A stretch of 64,000 bases of DNA from Stenotrophomonas rhizophila (GTDB lineage Bacteria; Pseudomonadota; Gammaproteobacteria; Xanthomonadales; Xanthomonadaceae). The notes below the pieces were generated by a model. The model ran no database searches and was not told the DNA's origin. It saw only the letters and a list, made by a program, of their open reading frames with translations. The DNA lies in assembly GCF_020857975.1 (NCBI RefSeq), contig NZ_JACWUO010000012.1, positions 1 to 64,000 on the forward strand, in the 5' to 3' direction. A program made the position numbers and the translations under genes. Of the stretch, positions 39,483 to 48,789 are shown piece after piece; the first letter of the stretch is position 1, and each line of letters starts with the position of its first letter.

Positions 39483-40070
39483 TCAGCCGATCGCATGGCC
39501 GATGGCGTGGGCGGTGGCCAGGTGCGGGGCGGCATCGGTGCTGTCCACCTCCAGCAACAGCGTGGACGAGACCACCTGCGCGCCGCAGTAGTCGAAGATG
39601 CCGGTATCGATCTGGGCCTTCATCGCCGTGTCGTAGCCGCGCTTGGACCAGGTGCGCTGATCGGCGCCGCCCAGCCCGACCAGGTGCACCCGAAGCCGCT
39701 GCAGTTTCTTGACGACGCGGCCGTCGGCCTCGGCCTCGGCATAGGCCCAGCCATTGGAGAACACCCGATCGATCCAGCCTTTGAGCTGGGCGGGCATCGA
39801 CCACCAGTACACCGGGAACACCAGTACCAGGGTGTCCACGTGGTCCAGCCGGGCCTGCTCGGCCAGCACGTCGTCCGGGAACGGCTGGCGCTGGTGGTGC
39901 GCGTCGACGTCGGCCTGGCGGTAGCGCGGGTCGAAGCCTTCGGCGCTGAGGTCGGCCAGCGTCACGCTGGCTTCGGGCCGGGCGCTGGTGATGCCGTTGC
40001 CGATGGCTGCGGCGACGGCATGGGTAAGCGAGTCCGGCGAAGGGTGGGAAAGCACGATCAGGGTGCGCAT
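39483..40070 (-). CDS. NAD(P)H-dependent oxidoreductase (flavodoxin-like fold)
   Basis: A 195-residue flavoprotein of the KefF/MdaB/NQO (Flavodoxin_2) family. FMN/FAD-binding features are VLSHPSPDSLTHA at the N-terminus, VFPVYWWSMPAQLKGWIDRVF, and VGLGGADQRTWSKRGYD. Members reduce quinones or other electrophiles. It is divergent from a TetR regulator at 40160, with clear operator repeats in the 89-bp gap, so it is the likely target of that repressor. Confidence 0.88.
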   Translation of the reverse strand: MRTLIVLSHPSPDSLTHAVAAAIGNGITSARPEASVTLADLSAEGFDPRYRQADVDAHHQRQPFPDDVLAEQARLDHVDTLVLVFPVYWWSMPAQLKGWIDRVFSNGWAYAEAEADGRVVKKLQRLRVHLVGLGGADQRTWSKRGYDTAMKAQIDTGIFDYCGAQVVSSTLLLEVDSTDAAPHLATAHAIGHAIG

Positions 40071-40109
40071 GCGATGGATCCGGTCGGGGAGGGGGTGTAT
40101 GCTGCGGGC

Positions 40110-40144
40110 AACTTACCTTCCGTAAGTTACTAATCGTAAGTTAC
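40110..40144. promoter_or_regulatory. TetR-type operator between divergent genes
   Basis: A perfect inverted repeat AACTTAC-CTTCC-GTAAGTT (40110-40128). The half-site GTAAGTTAC occurs again at 40136-40144, a 14-bp direct spacing. A -10-like TATATA (40151-40156) follows, so binding would block the regulator's promoter. Confidence 0.8.
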
Positions 40145-40159
40145 TGGTGGTATATAACG

Positions 40160-40768
40160 ATGTCAAGCCCATCCTCCGTTCCTGCCGATGCCGCGCCGCG
40201 CCGTCGCCTGAGCCGTGCCGACCGGGTCCAGCAGCTGCTGGACCAAGCTTGGCGGCTGGTCCGCGAGGAGGGCACCGAAGCGTTGACGCTGGGCCGGCTG
40301 GCCGAGCAGGCCGGGGTGACCAAGCCGGTGGTGTATGACCACTTCGGCAGCCGCGCCGGCCTGCTGGCCGCGCTGTATCGACAATTCGACCAGCGCCAGG
40401 CGGCGGTGATGGAGGCGGCCTGGGCCGCCAGCGGGCCCACCTTGCAGGACAAGGCCGAGGTCATCGCGCAGTCGTACGTGGCCTGTGTACAGACCCAGGG
40501 CCGCGAGATCCCCGGGGTGATGGCCGCACTGGCCGGCACGCCGGAACTGGCCCGGCTCAAGCGCGCCTACGAAACGGTGTTCATCGAGCAGTGCCGCCGT
40601 CTGCTGGTGCCATTCGCGCCATCTGGCGCGCTGTCGGCGGCCGGCCTGTGGGGCATGCTGGGCGCTGCCGAAGGGCTGGCCTATGCGACGGTCAACGGCG
40701 ATGTCACCGCGGAGCAGGCGCAGCAAGAGCTGGCCGCGGCGATCGTGGCAATGGTCGCCCGCAGTTGA
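40160..40768 (+). CDS. TetR/AcrR family transcriptional regulator
   Basis: A 202-residue repressor. The N-terminal HTH is typical: VQQLLDQAWRLVREEGTEALTLGRLAEQAGVTKPVVYDHFGSRAGLLAALY. The C-terminal helical domain (about 80-195) would bind the inducer, perhaps a substrate of the neighbouring quinone-type oxidoreductase. There is no Shine-Dalgarno before the ATG, and TATATA lies close upstream, so translation may start from a very short leader. Confidence 0.9.
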   Translation: MSSPSSVPADAAPRRRLSRADRVQQLLDQAWRLVREEGTEALTLGRLAEQAGVTKPVVYDHFGSRAGLLAALYRQFDQRQAAVMEAAWAASGPTLQDKAEVIAQSYVACVQTQGREIPGVMAALAGTPELARLKRAYETVFIEQCRRLLVPFAPSGALSAAGLWGMLGAAEGLAYATVNGDVTAEQAQQELAAAIVAMVARS

Positions 40769-40811
40769 TGCAGGCCCCGATGGCAGCATCACGTTGCCGC
40801 ACTGATCTATG

Positions 40812-40829
40812 TGATACGCATTCGCATTT
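40812..40829. promoter_or_regulatory. Fur-like box before the iron operon
   Basis: TGATACGCATTCGCATTT; on the minus strand it reads AAATGCGAATGCGTATCA, close to the AATGCGAAT-type Fur targets of gammaproteobacteria. A similar motif lies before the TonB receptor (48790-48813). A -10-like TAGACT follows at 40834. Confidence 0.55.
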
Positions 40830-40852
40830 AGGGTAGACTGGCGCGTCCCCCT

Positions 40853-41908
40853 ATGAAGCGGGTTGTGCGGCTGCGTGCTGCCACCCCCCGAGTGCCGATG
40901 ACGTTGTTTTTTGCGGCCCGCGGCCGCCCATTGCCCGCCCTGTTGCCGCTGGCCGGCCTGCTCCTGAGCCTGGCCTGCGTGGTGCCGGCCGCGTCGGCGC
41001 AGCAGCGCAACCCGCAGCAGCGGGTCGGCAACACCATCTTCGAGCAGAAGGCCGAGAGCTACCGCTTCGAGCGCTTCAGCCTGGACAGCCCGGATCGGCA
41101 GCGCCGCTGGCAGGTCAATGTCGGCATTCCGCTGCGTGCCGGCAAGGCGCCGGCGCCGGTGCTGTACATGCTCGACGGCAATGCCGCGGCGATGGTGATG
41201 GACCAGGCCCTGCTGGCCGAGCTGGCCGGCAAGGCGGCACCGGTGCTGGTGTTCATCGGCTACGACAACGACCTGCGCATCGATTCGGCGGCGCGCACGA
41301 TCGACTACACCGCCTGGATCGACCGTGCCGCCGATGAAAACGGCGCGCCGACGGTGGCCGGCGGTGGCGCGTTCGCGTTCCAGGACCTGATCGAACGCCG
41401 GATCAAGCCGGAAGTGGAAAAGCGCGCGCGCATCGACCGCAGCCAGCAGGCGTTGTGGGGCCATTCGCTGGGCGGCCTGTTCGTGTTGAGCAGCCTGTAC
41501 ACGCGCCCGGCCGCATTCCAGTACTACCTGGCGGCCAGCCCGTCGCTGTGGTGGAGCCAGGGCGCGCCGCTGGGCGACATGGAACAACAGTTCCTGCACA
41601 GCCAGCACGGCCAGGCCGCGAAGGTCTGGATCATGCTGGGCGGTGCCGAGCGCGTCGGCGACCGCGGCAAGCGCGATATGGGCAACCCGCGCGTGGTCGC
41701 GCACCTGCGCCGCATCGGCGGTGCCAGCCCGGATGCGGCCATGCACCTGGCCCGGCGCCTGGGCGCGCTGCCCGGGTTGGAGGTGCAGTACCGCGAATTC
41801 CCCGGGCTGGGCCACGGCCCGATGCTGCAGGCCTCGCTGCAGGCAGCGCTGAGCGTGTTGTACGGCGTTGCCGACCGCAGCACGACGCTGCCCCCGGCGC
41901 AGCCCTGA
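40853..41908 (+). CDS. Exported alpha/beta hydrolase, IroE/Fes-like siderophore esterase
   Basis: A 351-residue protein with an N-terminal export signal (LPALLPLAGLLLSLACVVPAASA). It belongs to the putative esterase (esterase D) family that includes periplasmic IroE, which trims or releases iron from catecholate siderophores. The nucleophile elbow is GHSLGG; the acid/base residues probably include the Asp/Glu-rich middle and FPGLGHGP near the end. VLYMLDGNAAAM is the oxyanion-side strand. It is the first gene of the iron operon, just after a Fur-like box. An alternative ATG at 40898 would still keep a signal peptide. Confidence 0.82.
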   Translation: MKRVVRLRAATPRVPMTLFFAARGRPLPALLPLAGLLLSLACVVPAASAQQRNPQQRVGNTIFEQKAESYRFERFSLDSPDRQRRWQVNVGIPLRAGKAPAPVLYMLDGNAAAMVMDQALLAELAGKAAPVLVFIGYDNDLRIDSAARTIDYTAWIDRAADENGAPTVAGGGAFAFQDLIERRIKPEVEKRARIDRSQQALWGHSLGGLFVLSSLYTRPAAFQYYLAASPSLWWSQGAPLGDMEQQFLHSQHGQAAKVWIMLGGAERVGDRGKRDMGNPRVVAHLRRIGGASPDAAMHLARRLGALPGLEVQYREFPGLGHGPMLQASLQAALSVLYGVADRSTTLPPAQP

Positions 41909-42039
41909 GCGCGGCGCCACCGATTCGGCACGCCCCGCGCGTGCTTCCGCTACCCAGGCTCCATGCGCGCTGTCGCACCGGCCCAGGCAACTGTTGATCC
42001 ACCGCGCAGTGTGCGCGGTACCCGTACAAGGAGCCTGTC

Positions 42040-43416
42040 ATGTCATTGCGTTCTTCGTTCCGTCTCACCACCCTGGCCGCCGGCCTGCTGCTGGCCGTCG
42101 CCGGCCAGGCCCAGCCGGTGTTCGACCAGCCCGCGAGCGTGTTCAAGGGCACCGTCGTCTCGCGTGGCGAGAACGTGGTGCCCGGCAGCAGCGCCGAGGT
42201 GATCGGCCGTGGCTTCGTGCCCGGCCAGCAGGTCAGCCTGGTGCGCGGTGAGACCGTGCTCAACGGCCAGCCACTGACCGTCGGTGCCGACGGCAGCTTC
42301 AAGACCCAGCTGCAGATTCCCGCCGATGCGGTGCCTGGCACCCACCCGGTGGTGGTGCGCGCCAGCCAGCCGGCCGCCGCCACGGTGCTCAACCTGCGCG
42401 TGTCGCCGCAACTGCCGCTGTCCGGGCAGGCGCAGTTCGCCACCCGGTCCAACAAGCTGGTGCCGGGCCTGTATCAGTCCGCCTACAGCGCGGCCAGCAA
42501 TGCGGTGTTTGTGACCTCGGCGGTGGGCCGTCCGCCGGTGACCCAGTCGCAGCTGCTCAAGCTGGACCCCAGGACGCTCAAGGTGACCAAGGCGATCACC
42601 CCGGCGCCGGTGCCCGATGCCAAGGGCGGCAGCGTATTTGCCGTGTACGGGGTGGGCGTGGACGATGCCAACGGCAACGTCTGGGTGACCAATACCCGCC
42701 AGGACACGGTGGCGGTGTACCGCCAGGCGGATCTGTCGCTGGTGCACCAGTTCCCGGTCGGCACCGTACCGCACGCCCGCGACGTGGTGGTCGATGCCGC
42801 TCGCGGCAAGGTGTTTGCCTCGGCCGCCGGCGAAGACCACCTGTCGGTGTTCGATGCCAAGACCTTGCAGGCGCTGGCGCCGATCAGCCTGGCCTCCGGG
42901 GTGGACGACGAAAAATTCGTGCCGATGAGCCTGGTGCTGGATGAGGCCGGCGGCAAGCTGTTCACGGTCAGCATCGGCACCCCGGAAGCGGCGGTGATCG
43001 ACGTGGCCAGCGGCAAGGTCGACAAGGTGATCGACCTGGGCAATTCGATCAGCGCCTCCGGCGTGGCCCATGACGCGCAGCAGAACCGGCTGTATGTGGC
43101 CTCGCAGGGCACCGACAACCTGCTGATCGTCGATGTCGTCAGCGGCAAGGTGCTGCATGACGTGGCGGTGGGCGCCGGTGCATTGAACGTGGCGTTCGAT
43201 CCCAAGACCGGGCTGGCCTATGTGACCAGCCGCGGTGCCGGCACGGTGACCGTGGTCGACCGCGGCGGCAAGGTGGTGGGCAACCTCGACGGCGGCACCT
43301 TCCCCAACCATGTGCGCGCCGACGGCAAGGGCAATGTGTTTGCGGTGAACAAGTCGCGCGGCACCGACGACCCCAAGGGCGACCGCATTACCCGCATCGC
43401 GCTGCGCCAGCGTTGA
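42040..43416 (+). CDS. Exported YncE-like beta-propeller protein
   Basis: A 458-residue periplasmic protein with a signal peptide (TTLAAGLLLAVAGQA), an Ig-like N-terminal domain (about 35-125, VVPGSSAEVIGRGFVPGQQV) and a seven-bladed YncE/PQQ-type propeller with repeats such as NVWVTNTRQDTVAVY, KVFASAAGEDHLSVFD and RLYVASQGTDNLLIVD. E. coli yncE is iron- and Fur-responsive, which fits this locus. GGAG lies 8 nt before the ATG. The role in siderophore handling is inferred from position only. Confidence 0.85.
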   Translation: MSLRSSFRLTTLAAGLLLAVAGQAQPVFDQPASVFKGTVVSRGENVVPGSSAEVIGRGFVPGQQVSLVRGETVLNGQPLTVGADGSFKTQLQIPADAVPGTHPVVVRASQPAAATVLNLRVSPQLPLSGQAQFATRSNKLVPGLYQSAYSAASNAVFVTSAVGRPPVTQSQLLKLDPRTLKVTKAITPAPVPDAKGGSVFAVYGVGVDDANGNVWVTNTRQDTVAVYRQADLSLVHQFPVGTVPHARDVVVDAARGKVFASAAGEDHLSVFDAKTLQALAPISLASGVDDEKFVPMSLVLDEAGGKLFTVSIGTPEAAVIDVASGKVDKVIDLGNSISASGVAHDAQQNRLYVASQGTDNLLIVDVVSGKVLHDVAVGAGALNVAFDPKTGLAYVTSRGAGTVTVVDRGGKVVGNLDGGTFPNHVRADGKGNVFAVNKSRGTDDPKGDRITRIALRQR

Positions 43417-43468
43417 GCCACAGCCAACAGGCAGGGCGGCTACGGCCGCCTTGCCGAAAGGAGTCAGG

Positions 43469-44515
43469 ATGAAATCGACTATGTCCCGGCGGCTGTTGCC
43501 GCTCGCGCTGGCCATCGCACTGGCCGCCTGCAGCAATCCGGCCACGCCGCCAGCCGGCGACGCGGCCGCGCCGGCTTCCCCGGCCGCCGCAACCGATCTG
43601 CCGGTGGCCGCGTTGCCGGCCGGTTGGACGCGGCTGGATGGAGGCGCATTGCCCAGCCTGGTCGGGCAGGCCGCCACGCTGCCGGCCAAGGTGCGTTCGG
43701 ATGATGGGGCCGAGGTGCTGGTGGATGACACCAGCCGGATCATCGTCGGCGGCGATGACGTGATCGCGGTGATCGATGCGCTGGGCCTGGGCAGCCAGGT
43801 GTTTGCCGCGCCGAAGAACACCACCACCGCGTCCGGCCGCGCCGCGCCGCGCCAGTTCCTGTTCAACCGCACCACCGGCGTGGAAGGCGTGCTGAGCCTG
43901 CAGGGCAGCCTGTTCCTGGGCAACAGCCTGCGCCGGCACACCGAGCTGGCGCAGAAGCTGCGCGCGGTGGGCGAACCGGCGGTGGTGGTGGACGACCTGC
44001 AGCCGGCGCCGGACAAGGTACGCAAGATCGCCGCCACGCTCGGCCTGGCTGCGGCCGGCGGGCAGCTGGCCGGCCAGGTACAACAGCAGCTGGACCAGGC
44101 CGCGGCGATCGGCAAGGCCAGCGGCCGCATGCCGCGGGTGATCCATGTCTCGGCCACCGGCGCCGGTGGCGCGCCGACCGTGGCCGGCGCCGACAGTGCC
44201 TCGGCCAAGCTGATCGCGCTGGCCGGCGGGCTCAACATCGGCACCGAAGCCGGGGTGGCCAACTACTCGGCGTTGAGCAACGAAGGCGTGGTCGCCGCGG
44301 CGCCGGAAGTGATCCTGGTGACCGAGCATGACCTGGCTTTGTTCGGCGGTGCCGACGGCCTGTGGAAGGCCTATCCAACCCTGAAGCAGACCCCGGCCGG
44401 GCAGGCCAACCGGGTCTGGGTGATGCCCGATGTGCAGCTCAAGTACGCCAGCGTGGGTTCGGGCGTGGGCGCGCTGGCCCTGGCCAGGGCGTTGGCGGCG
44501 CTGCCGCCGGCATGA
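43469..44515 (+). CDS. HmuT-like substrate-binding lipoprotein
   Basis: A 348-residue lipoprotein (lipobox LAAC, Cys near residue 20) followed by an Ala/Pro-rich linker and a class III binding-protein fold. Typical pieces are DDTSRIIVGGDDVIAVIDALGLG, TTGVEGVLSLQGSLFLGNS, SASAKLIALAGGLN and LSNEGVVAAAPEVILVTEHDL. The best match in memory is the HmuT/ChuT haem-binding branch; a siderophore ligand is also possible given the neighbours. AAAGGAG precedes ATG 43469. The stop overlaps the permease start. Confidence 0.86.
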   Translation: MKSTMSRRLLPLALAIALAACSNPATPPAGDAAAPASPAAATDLPVAALPAGWTRLDGGALPSLVGQAATLPAKVRSDDGAEVLVDDTSRIIVGGDDVIAVIDALGLGSQVFAAPKNTTTASGRAAPRQFLFNRTTGVEGVLSLQGSLFLGNSLRRHTELAQKLRAVGEPAVVVDDLQPAPDKVRKIAATLGLAAAGGQLAGQVQQQLDQAAAIGKASGRMPRVIHVSATGAGGAPTVAGADSASAKLIALAGGLNIGTEAGVANYSALSNEGVVAAAPEVILVTEHDLALFGGADGLWKAYPTLKQTPAGQANRVWVMPDVQLKYASVGSGVGALALARALAALPPA

Positions 44516-45555
44516 GCCCGGCCGATCGTCGCCGACGGCGCGGCCGCGGCATGTTGCTGCTGGCCTCGGTGGCCTTGCTGCTGGCGGTGCTGGCCTCGTT
44601 CGCGGTGGGGCCGTTGCGGTTGCCGCCGCTGGAGGTGTTGCAGGCGATCGCGGTGAAGCTGGGGATGGTCGAGCCGCAATCGGTGAGCGGCCGCGACCTG
44701 GCCGTGGTCTGGCAGCTGCGCATTCCGCGCGCGCTGCTGGGGGCGCTGGTGGGCGCGGCGCTGGCGATGGCCGGTGCCAGCCTGCAGGGCCTGTTCGGCA
44801 ATCCGCTGGCCGACCCGGGCATTGTCGGGGTCAGCCAGGGCGCGGCATTGGGCGCGGTGGCGGCAATCGTACTGGGCGCGGCCGGGGCGGCCGGCTGGAT
44901 CGTGCCACTGGCCGCGTTCGTTGGCGGTGCGCTGGCGATCAGCCTGACCTACCTGCTGGCGCGGCCGGGCCGTGGCAGCGGCAATGCCACCCTGCTGCTG
45001 GTGGGCATTGCGATGGCCGCGTTCTGTTCGGCGCTGATCGGTTTCCTGACCTATATCGCCAGCGAGAGCGAACTGCAGTCGCTGGTGTTCTGGCAGATGG
45101 GCTCGCTGGCCCGTGCCAGCTGGAACGACGTGGCCGCGGTGGCGCCGTTGTTTGCGTTGGGTGCGCTGGCGCTGCAGCGACTGGCCACGCCGCTGGACAT
45201 GCTGGCGCTGGGCGAGCGCCAGGCCCAGCACCTGGGGCTGGACGTGGCGCGCACGCGGCGCCGGCTGGTGGCCTTCAGTGCCTTGCTGGTCGGTGCGGCG
45301 GTGGCGTTTGCCGGGTCGGTGGCCTTTGTCGGGCTGGTGGTGCCGCACGTGGCGCGGATGCTGGTCGGCCCGGGGCACCGCTGGTTGCTGCCGGTGTCCG
45401 GCGTGCTTGGCGCGGTGCTGATCGTGGTGGCCGATACCGCCGCGCGCACGCTCGACCCGCCGGCGGAAATTCCGCTGGGTCTGTTCTCGGCCGCGCTGGG
45501 CGCACCGTTCTTCCTGTGGCTGGTGCTGCAGCAGCGCCGCAAGGAAATGCCATGA
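44512..45555 (+). CDS. FecCD/HmuU-type ABC permease
   Basis: A 347-residue membrane protein with about nine or ten membrane segments. Family signatures are LRIPRALLGALVGAALAMAGASLQGLFGNPLADPGIVGVSQGAALGAV at the front and FVGLVVPHVARMLVGPGHRWLLPVSGVLGAVLIVVAD near the end, where the cytoplasmic helix that meets the ATPase lies. It dimerises and works with the lipoprotein upstream and the ATPase downstream. Both junctions are ATGA overlaps. Confidence 0.95.
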   Translation: MSPADRRRRRGRGMLLLASVALLLAVLASFAVGPLRLPPLEVLQAIAVKLGMVEPQSVSGRDLAVVWQLRIPRALLGALVGAALAMAGASLQGLFGNPLADPGIVGVSQGAALGAVAAIVLGAAGAAGWIVPLAAFVGGALAISLTYLLARPGRGSGNATLLLVGIAMAAFCSALIGFLTYIASESELQSLVFWQMGSLARASWNDVAAVAPLFALGALALQRLATPLDMLALGERQAQHLGLDVARTRRRLVAFSALLVGAAVAFAGSVAFVGLVVPHVARMLVGPGHRWLLPVSGVLGAVLIVVADTAARTLDPPAEIPLGLFSAALGAPFFLWLVLQQRRKEMP

Positions 45556-46322
45556 GCGCGCTGCTGCAGCTGCACGGGGTGGTCGTGCGCCGCCAGCAGC
45601 GCGAGATCCTGCATGGCATCGCGCTGGATTTCGTGCCGGGCACGGTCACCGCGCTGGTCGGCCCGAATGGTGCGGGCAAATCGACCTTGCTGGCGGTAGC
45701 CGCCGGCGACCTGCACCCCGATGCCGGGCAGGTGCTGCTGCAGGACGCGCCGCTGGCCGGCTACAGGGCCGCACCGCTGGCGCGCACGCGCGCGGTGATG
45801 CCGCAGGAGCACGGGGTGCGCTTTGCCTTCAGCGTGGAGGAAGTGGTGGCGATGGGGCGCTTGCCGCATCCACCGGACCCGTTGCAGGATCAGGCGCAGG
45901 TGGAGCGCGCGCTGGATGCGGCCGAATTGCAGGCATTGCGCCAGCGCGAGGTGCAGCAGCTGTCCGGTGGCGAATCGGCGCGCACCACGTTTGCGCGGGT
46001 ATTGGCGCAGTGCACGCCGTTGCTGCTGCTTGACGAGCCGACCGCCGCGCTGGACCTGCGCCACCAGGAACGCACCCTGCGCAGCGTGCGCGCGCTGGCC
46101 GATGCCGGCGCGTGCGTGATCGTGGTGCTGCACGACCTCAACCTGGCCGCCGGTTATGCCGACCGCATCGTGCTGCTGGAACAGGGCAGGGTGGCGGCCG
46201 ACGGTACCCCGGCGCAGGTGCTTACCGAGGCCAATCTCGGCCGCGTCTATCAGCAGCCGGTGATCGTGCTGCAGCATCCGCAGCGTGGCGTACCGCTGGT
46301 GGTGGTCGCCGACCCGGCTTGA
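45552..46322 (+). CDS. HmuV-type ABC ATPase
   Basis: A 256-residue nucleotide-binding subunit. Walker A GPNGAGKST, signature LSGGESART, Walker B LLLLDEPTAALD and the switch His in VLHDLNLAAGYAD are all intact. The H-loop and QEHGVRFAFSVEEVVAMG segment favour the HmuV haem branch. It completes an SBP-permease-ATPase set with 4-nt overlaps, so equal synthesis of all three is expected. The operon ends at a SMAG dimer. Confidence 0.94.
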   Translation: MSALLQLHGVVVRRQQREILHGIALDFVPGTVTALVGPNGAGKSTLLAVAAGDLHPDAGQVLLQDAPLAGYRAAPLARTRAVMPQEHGVRFAFSVEEVVAMGRLPHPPDPLQDQAQVERALDAAELQALRQREVQQLSGGESARTTFARVLAQCTPLLLLDEPTAALDLRHQERTLRSVRALADAGACVIVVLHDLNLAAGYADRIVLLEQGRVAADGTPAQVLTEANLGRVYQQPVIVLQHPQRGVPLVVVADPA

Positions 46323-46383
46323 GCGGCGCCACGCTCGGTTGCGACCGGCACCGCCGGGCTACCAACTCAACGTGGTCGGAAAG

Positions 46384-46454
46384 GGTAGTGCCGGCCGCTG
46401 GCCGGCTCCTCTTGATCCAACACCGCCTGGAGCCGGCCAGCGGCCGGCACTACC
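46384..46454. repeat. Inverted SMAG dimer between convergent genes
   Basis: GTAGTGCCGGCCGCTGGCCG at 46385 and its reverse complement at 46431-46453 face each other across CTCTTGATCCAACACCGCC. The pair can form two hairpins or one long one, and sits exactly between the stops of the ATPase and receptor genes, so it may end both transcripts. Confidence 0.88.
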
Positions 46455-46459
46455 GCGGG

Positions 46460-48658
46460 TTACCAACCGAACGTGGCGGTGGCCATGACCGTGCGGCCGC
46501 TGCCGTAGTAACACGACGACACTCCGGTGCAGGTGGAGACGAAGCGTTTGTCGGCCAGGTTGCTGGCGTTGAGTGCCAACTGCACGCCGGTGCTGCCGAT
46601 CCGGCCCAGGTCGTAGCGGATGGCCGCGTCGAACAGGGTGTAGGACGGGATCCGGTACAGGTTGGCGCTGTCGCCATAGCTGACCCCGTTGTAACGCGCG
46701 CCGGCGGCCAGGCTCAGGCCCTGCAATGCGCCGGCCTGGAAGGTGTAGTCGGCCCAGAACGAGGCGGTGACATCGGGCACCATCGCCAGCTGCCTGCCCT
46801 GGTACGACGCCGAGCGGATCATCTCCGAGTCCATCTTCGATGCCGCGCCGATCAGGCTGAAGCCGGGCAACGGGGTGATCCGGCCTTCCAGTTCGATGCC
46901 GCGCACGCGACCCTCGTCGCCCTGCACCGAGCAGGTGGCGGTACCGGTGGCGCCGCAGTTGCGGTGGCTGGCGATCGGGTCGTCGACGATCATGTTCTGC
47001 TGGCGCAGGTCGTATACCGCCAGGGTCACCAATCCGTCCACCGACGCCGGCTGGTACTTCAGTCCGGCTTCCCACTGCGCGCCGGTGACCGGTTCGAAGG
47101 CGATGTGGGTGTAGCTGTCCAGCGGCGACTTGCTCGACGGCTGGAACGACTCGGCATAGCTCAGATACGGGGTGAGGCCATTCTCGAACACGTACAGCAG
47201 CCCGGCGCGGCCGGTGAAGGCCTCGCTCTTGATCACGTTGCGCCCGCCCGGGGTGGAAACGCCGGTGGCGATATTGCGGGTGGCGCTGCTGCTGTCGTCC
47301 TTGGTCCAGTCGTAGCGGCCGCCGAGGGTGAGCCGCCAGTCGCCCAGCGCGACCTGGTCCTGCAGGTACACCCCGCTCTGGCGGTTGATGCCGGCGGTGG
47401 GGGTTTCGCTGCTCACGGTGGGCACATAGCGGGCGTAGACCGGGTTGAAGATGTCGATCGGGCGCGGGCTGCTCATCGCGCTGCGCACGCCTTCCCAGTC
47501 GGCGCGCTGCCAGTCCCAGCCCAGCAGCACGGTGTGGTCGACCGCGCCGGTGGCGAAGCGGGCCTGCAGGCGCGTATCGAAGGTGTCGCCATCCGAGTCG
47601 CCGCTACCCATCACCCCGCGACGGTTCTGGGTGCGGCCATCGGCATTGAGCGCGCCGAAGGTGACCACGCCGCGGTACAGCGAATCCACGTGGGTGCGGC
47701 GCGCGCTCTGGGTGAGCGTGAGGTGGTCGTTGAACTGGTGCTCGAACAGCCAGCCGGCAGTCCACAGGGTGCGGTCGAAGGTGTTCCAGCCGGGCTCGCC
47801 GATGAAGGTGCTGTTCTTCATATGGCCATAGCGGGTGGGGCTGAGCGTGCCGACGGCAGGCAGGAACTGGTAGGTGGAGCCGCCGTCGTCCTGCTGGTAC
47901 ATGCCCAACAGGGTCAGACGGGTGCGTTCGGCGATCTGCCAGGTGTAGCTGGGCGCCAGGAACCAGTGCCGCTGCTCGGTGTGCTGGATCTGGGTAGCGC
48001 CGTCGCGGTACAGGCCCACCAATCGGAACAGGTGGTCGTCGCCGGCGGTGCCGGTGCCCACATCGAACGCGGCGCTGTACTGGCCATTGCCGTCCAGGCC
48101 CAGCCGCAACTGCTGTTGCTGGTATGGCGTGGGCGTCTTGCTGACCTGGTTGACCATGCCGCCGGGTGCGACCTGGCCATACATCACCGCCGACGGCCCC
48201 TTGAGTACTTCCACCCGCTCCAGGTTCCAGCTGTCGAACATGCTGCGGTTCCACTGGCTGCCCTGCGGGGCGCGCATGCCATCCAGGGTCACGTTGTTGG
48301 CCCAGCTGCCGGCCTCGAAGCCGCGGATGCGGAAGTCGTCGACGCGGTTGTCGATGCCGCTGCTTTCCAGGCTGACCCCGGCTACGTAGCGCATCGCATC
48401 GTTGAGCGACTGCACCCCGCGCGCGTCCAGCTCGGCGCGCTCGATCACCGACACCGATTGCGGGGTTTCAGCAATGCTGGTGCTGGTCTTGGTGGCGCCG
48501 CTGGTGCTGTTGGCAGCGCGGTAGGCATTGACCCGGACCGCATCCAGGTCGGTGGCGGTCTGCGCCTGCGCCGGCAGGGCGCCGGTGGCCGCCAGTACGC
48601 AGGCAAGGGCAAGCAGGTTGGGGTGCAACCGGCGGAAGGAAACGGCGGGGAAGGGCAT
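46460..48658 (-). CDS. TonB-dependent siderophore receptor
   Basis: A 732-residue outer-membrane receptor. The signal peptide (NLLALACVLAATGALPAQA) is followed by a TonB-box-like segment (TATDLDAVRVNAYRA), the plug domain (IAETPQSVSVIERAELDARG, then NVTLDGMRAPQGSQWNRSMFD and VEVLKGPSAVMYGQVAPGGMVN) and a 22-strand barrel ending in the aromatic residue of TATFGW. The pattern is of the FhuA/FoxA siderophore class (TIGR01783 type) rather than a haem receptor. It is convergent with the ABC importer and carries a Fur-like motif upstream of its own promoter. ATG 48658 is preferred over 48706. Confidence 0.93.
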   Translation of the reverse strand: MPFPAVSFRRLHPNLLALACVLAATGALPAQAQTATDLDAVRVNAYRAANSTSGATKTSTSIAETPQSVSVIERAELDARGVQSLNDAMRYVAGVSLESSGIDNRVDDFRIRGFEAGSWANNVTLDGMRAPQGSQWNRSMFDSWNLERVEVLKGPSAVMYGQVAPGGMVNQVSKTPTPYQQQQLRLGLDGNGQYSAAFDVGTGTAGDDHLFRLVGLYRDGATQIQHTEQRHWFLAPSYTWQIAERTRLTLLGMYQQDDGGSTYQFLPAVGTLSPTRYGHMKNSTFIGEPGWNTFDRTLWTAGWLFEHQFNDHLTLTQSARRTHVDSLYRGVVTFGALNADGRTQNRRGVMGSGDSDGDTFDTRLQARFATGAVDHTVLLGWDWQRADWEGVRSAMSSPRPIDIFNPVYARYVPTVSSETPTAGINRQSGVYLQDQVALGDWRLTLGGRYDWTKDDSSSATRNIATGVSTPGGRNVIKSEAFTGRAGLLYVFENGLTPYLSYAESFQPSSKSPLDSYTHIAFEPVTGAQWEAGLKYQPASVDGLVTLAVYDLRQQNMIVDDPIASHRNCGATGTATCSVQGDEGRVRGIELEGRITPLPGFSLIGAASKMDSEMIRSASYQGRQLAMVPDVTASFWADYTFQAGALQGLSLAAGARYNGVSYGDSANLYRIPSYTLFDAAIRYDLGRIGSTGVQLALNASNLADKRFVSTCTGVSSCYYGSGRTVMATATFGW

Positions 48659-48789
48659 GGCGGCACACTCGAAGACACGGAAGGGGCGCGGGCGCTGGCC
48701 TTGCATGCGCGGCCCGGGGCCGCCGCCAGCGTCTGCGGTGTCGCACGCGGCGACGGTTGCCGCTGCATTCTAGGGATTCCGGCGATTTA

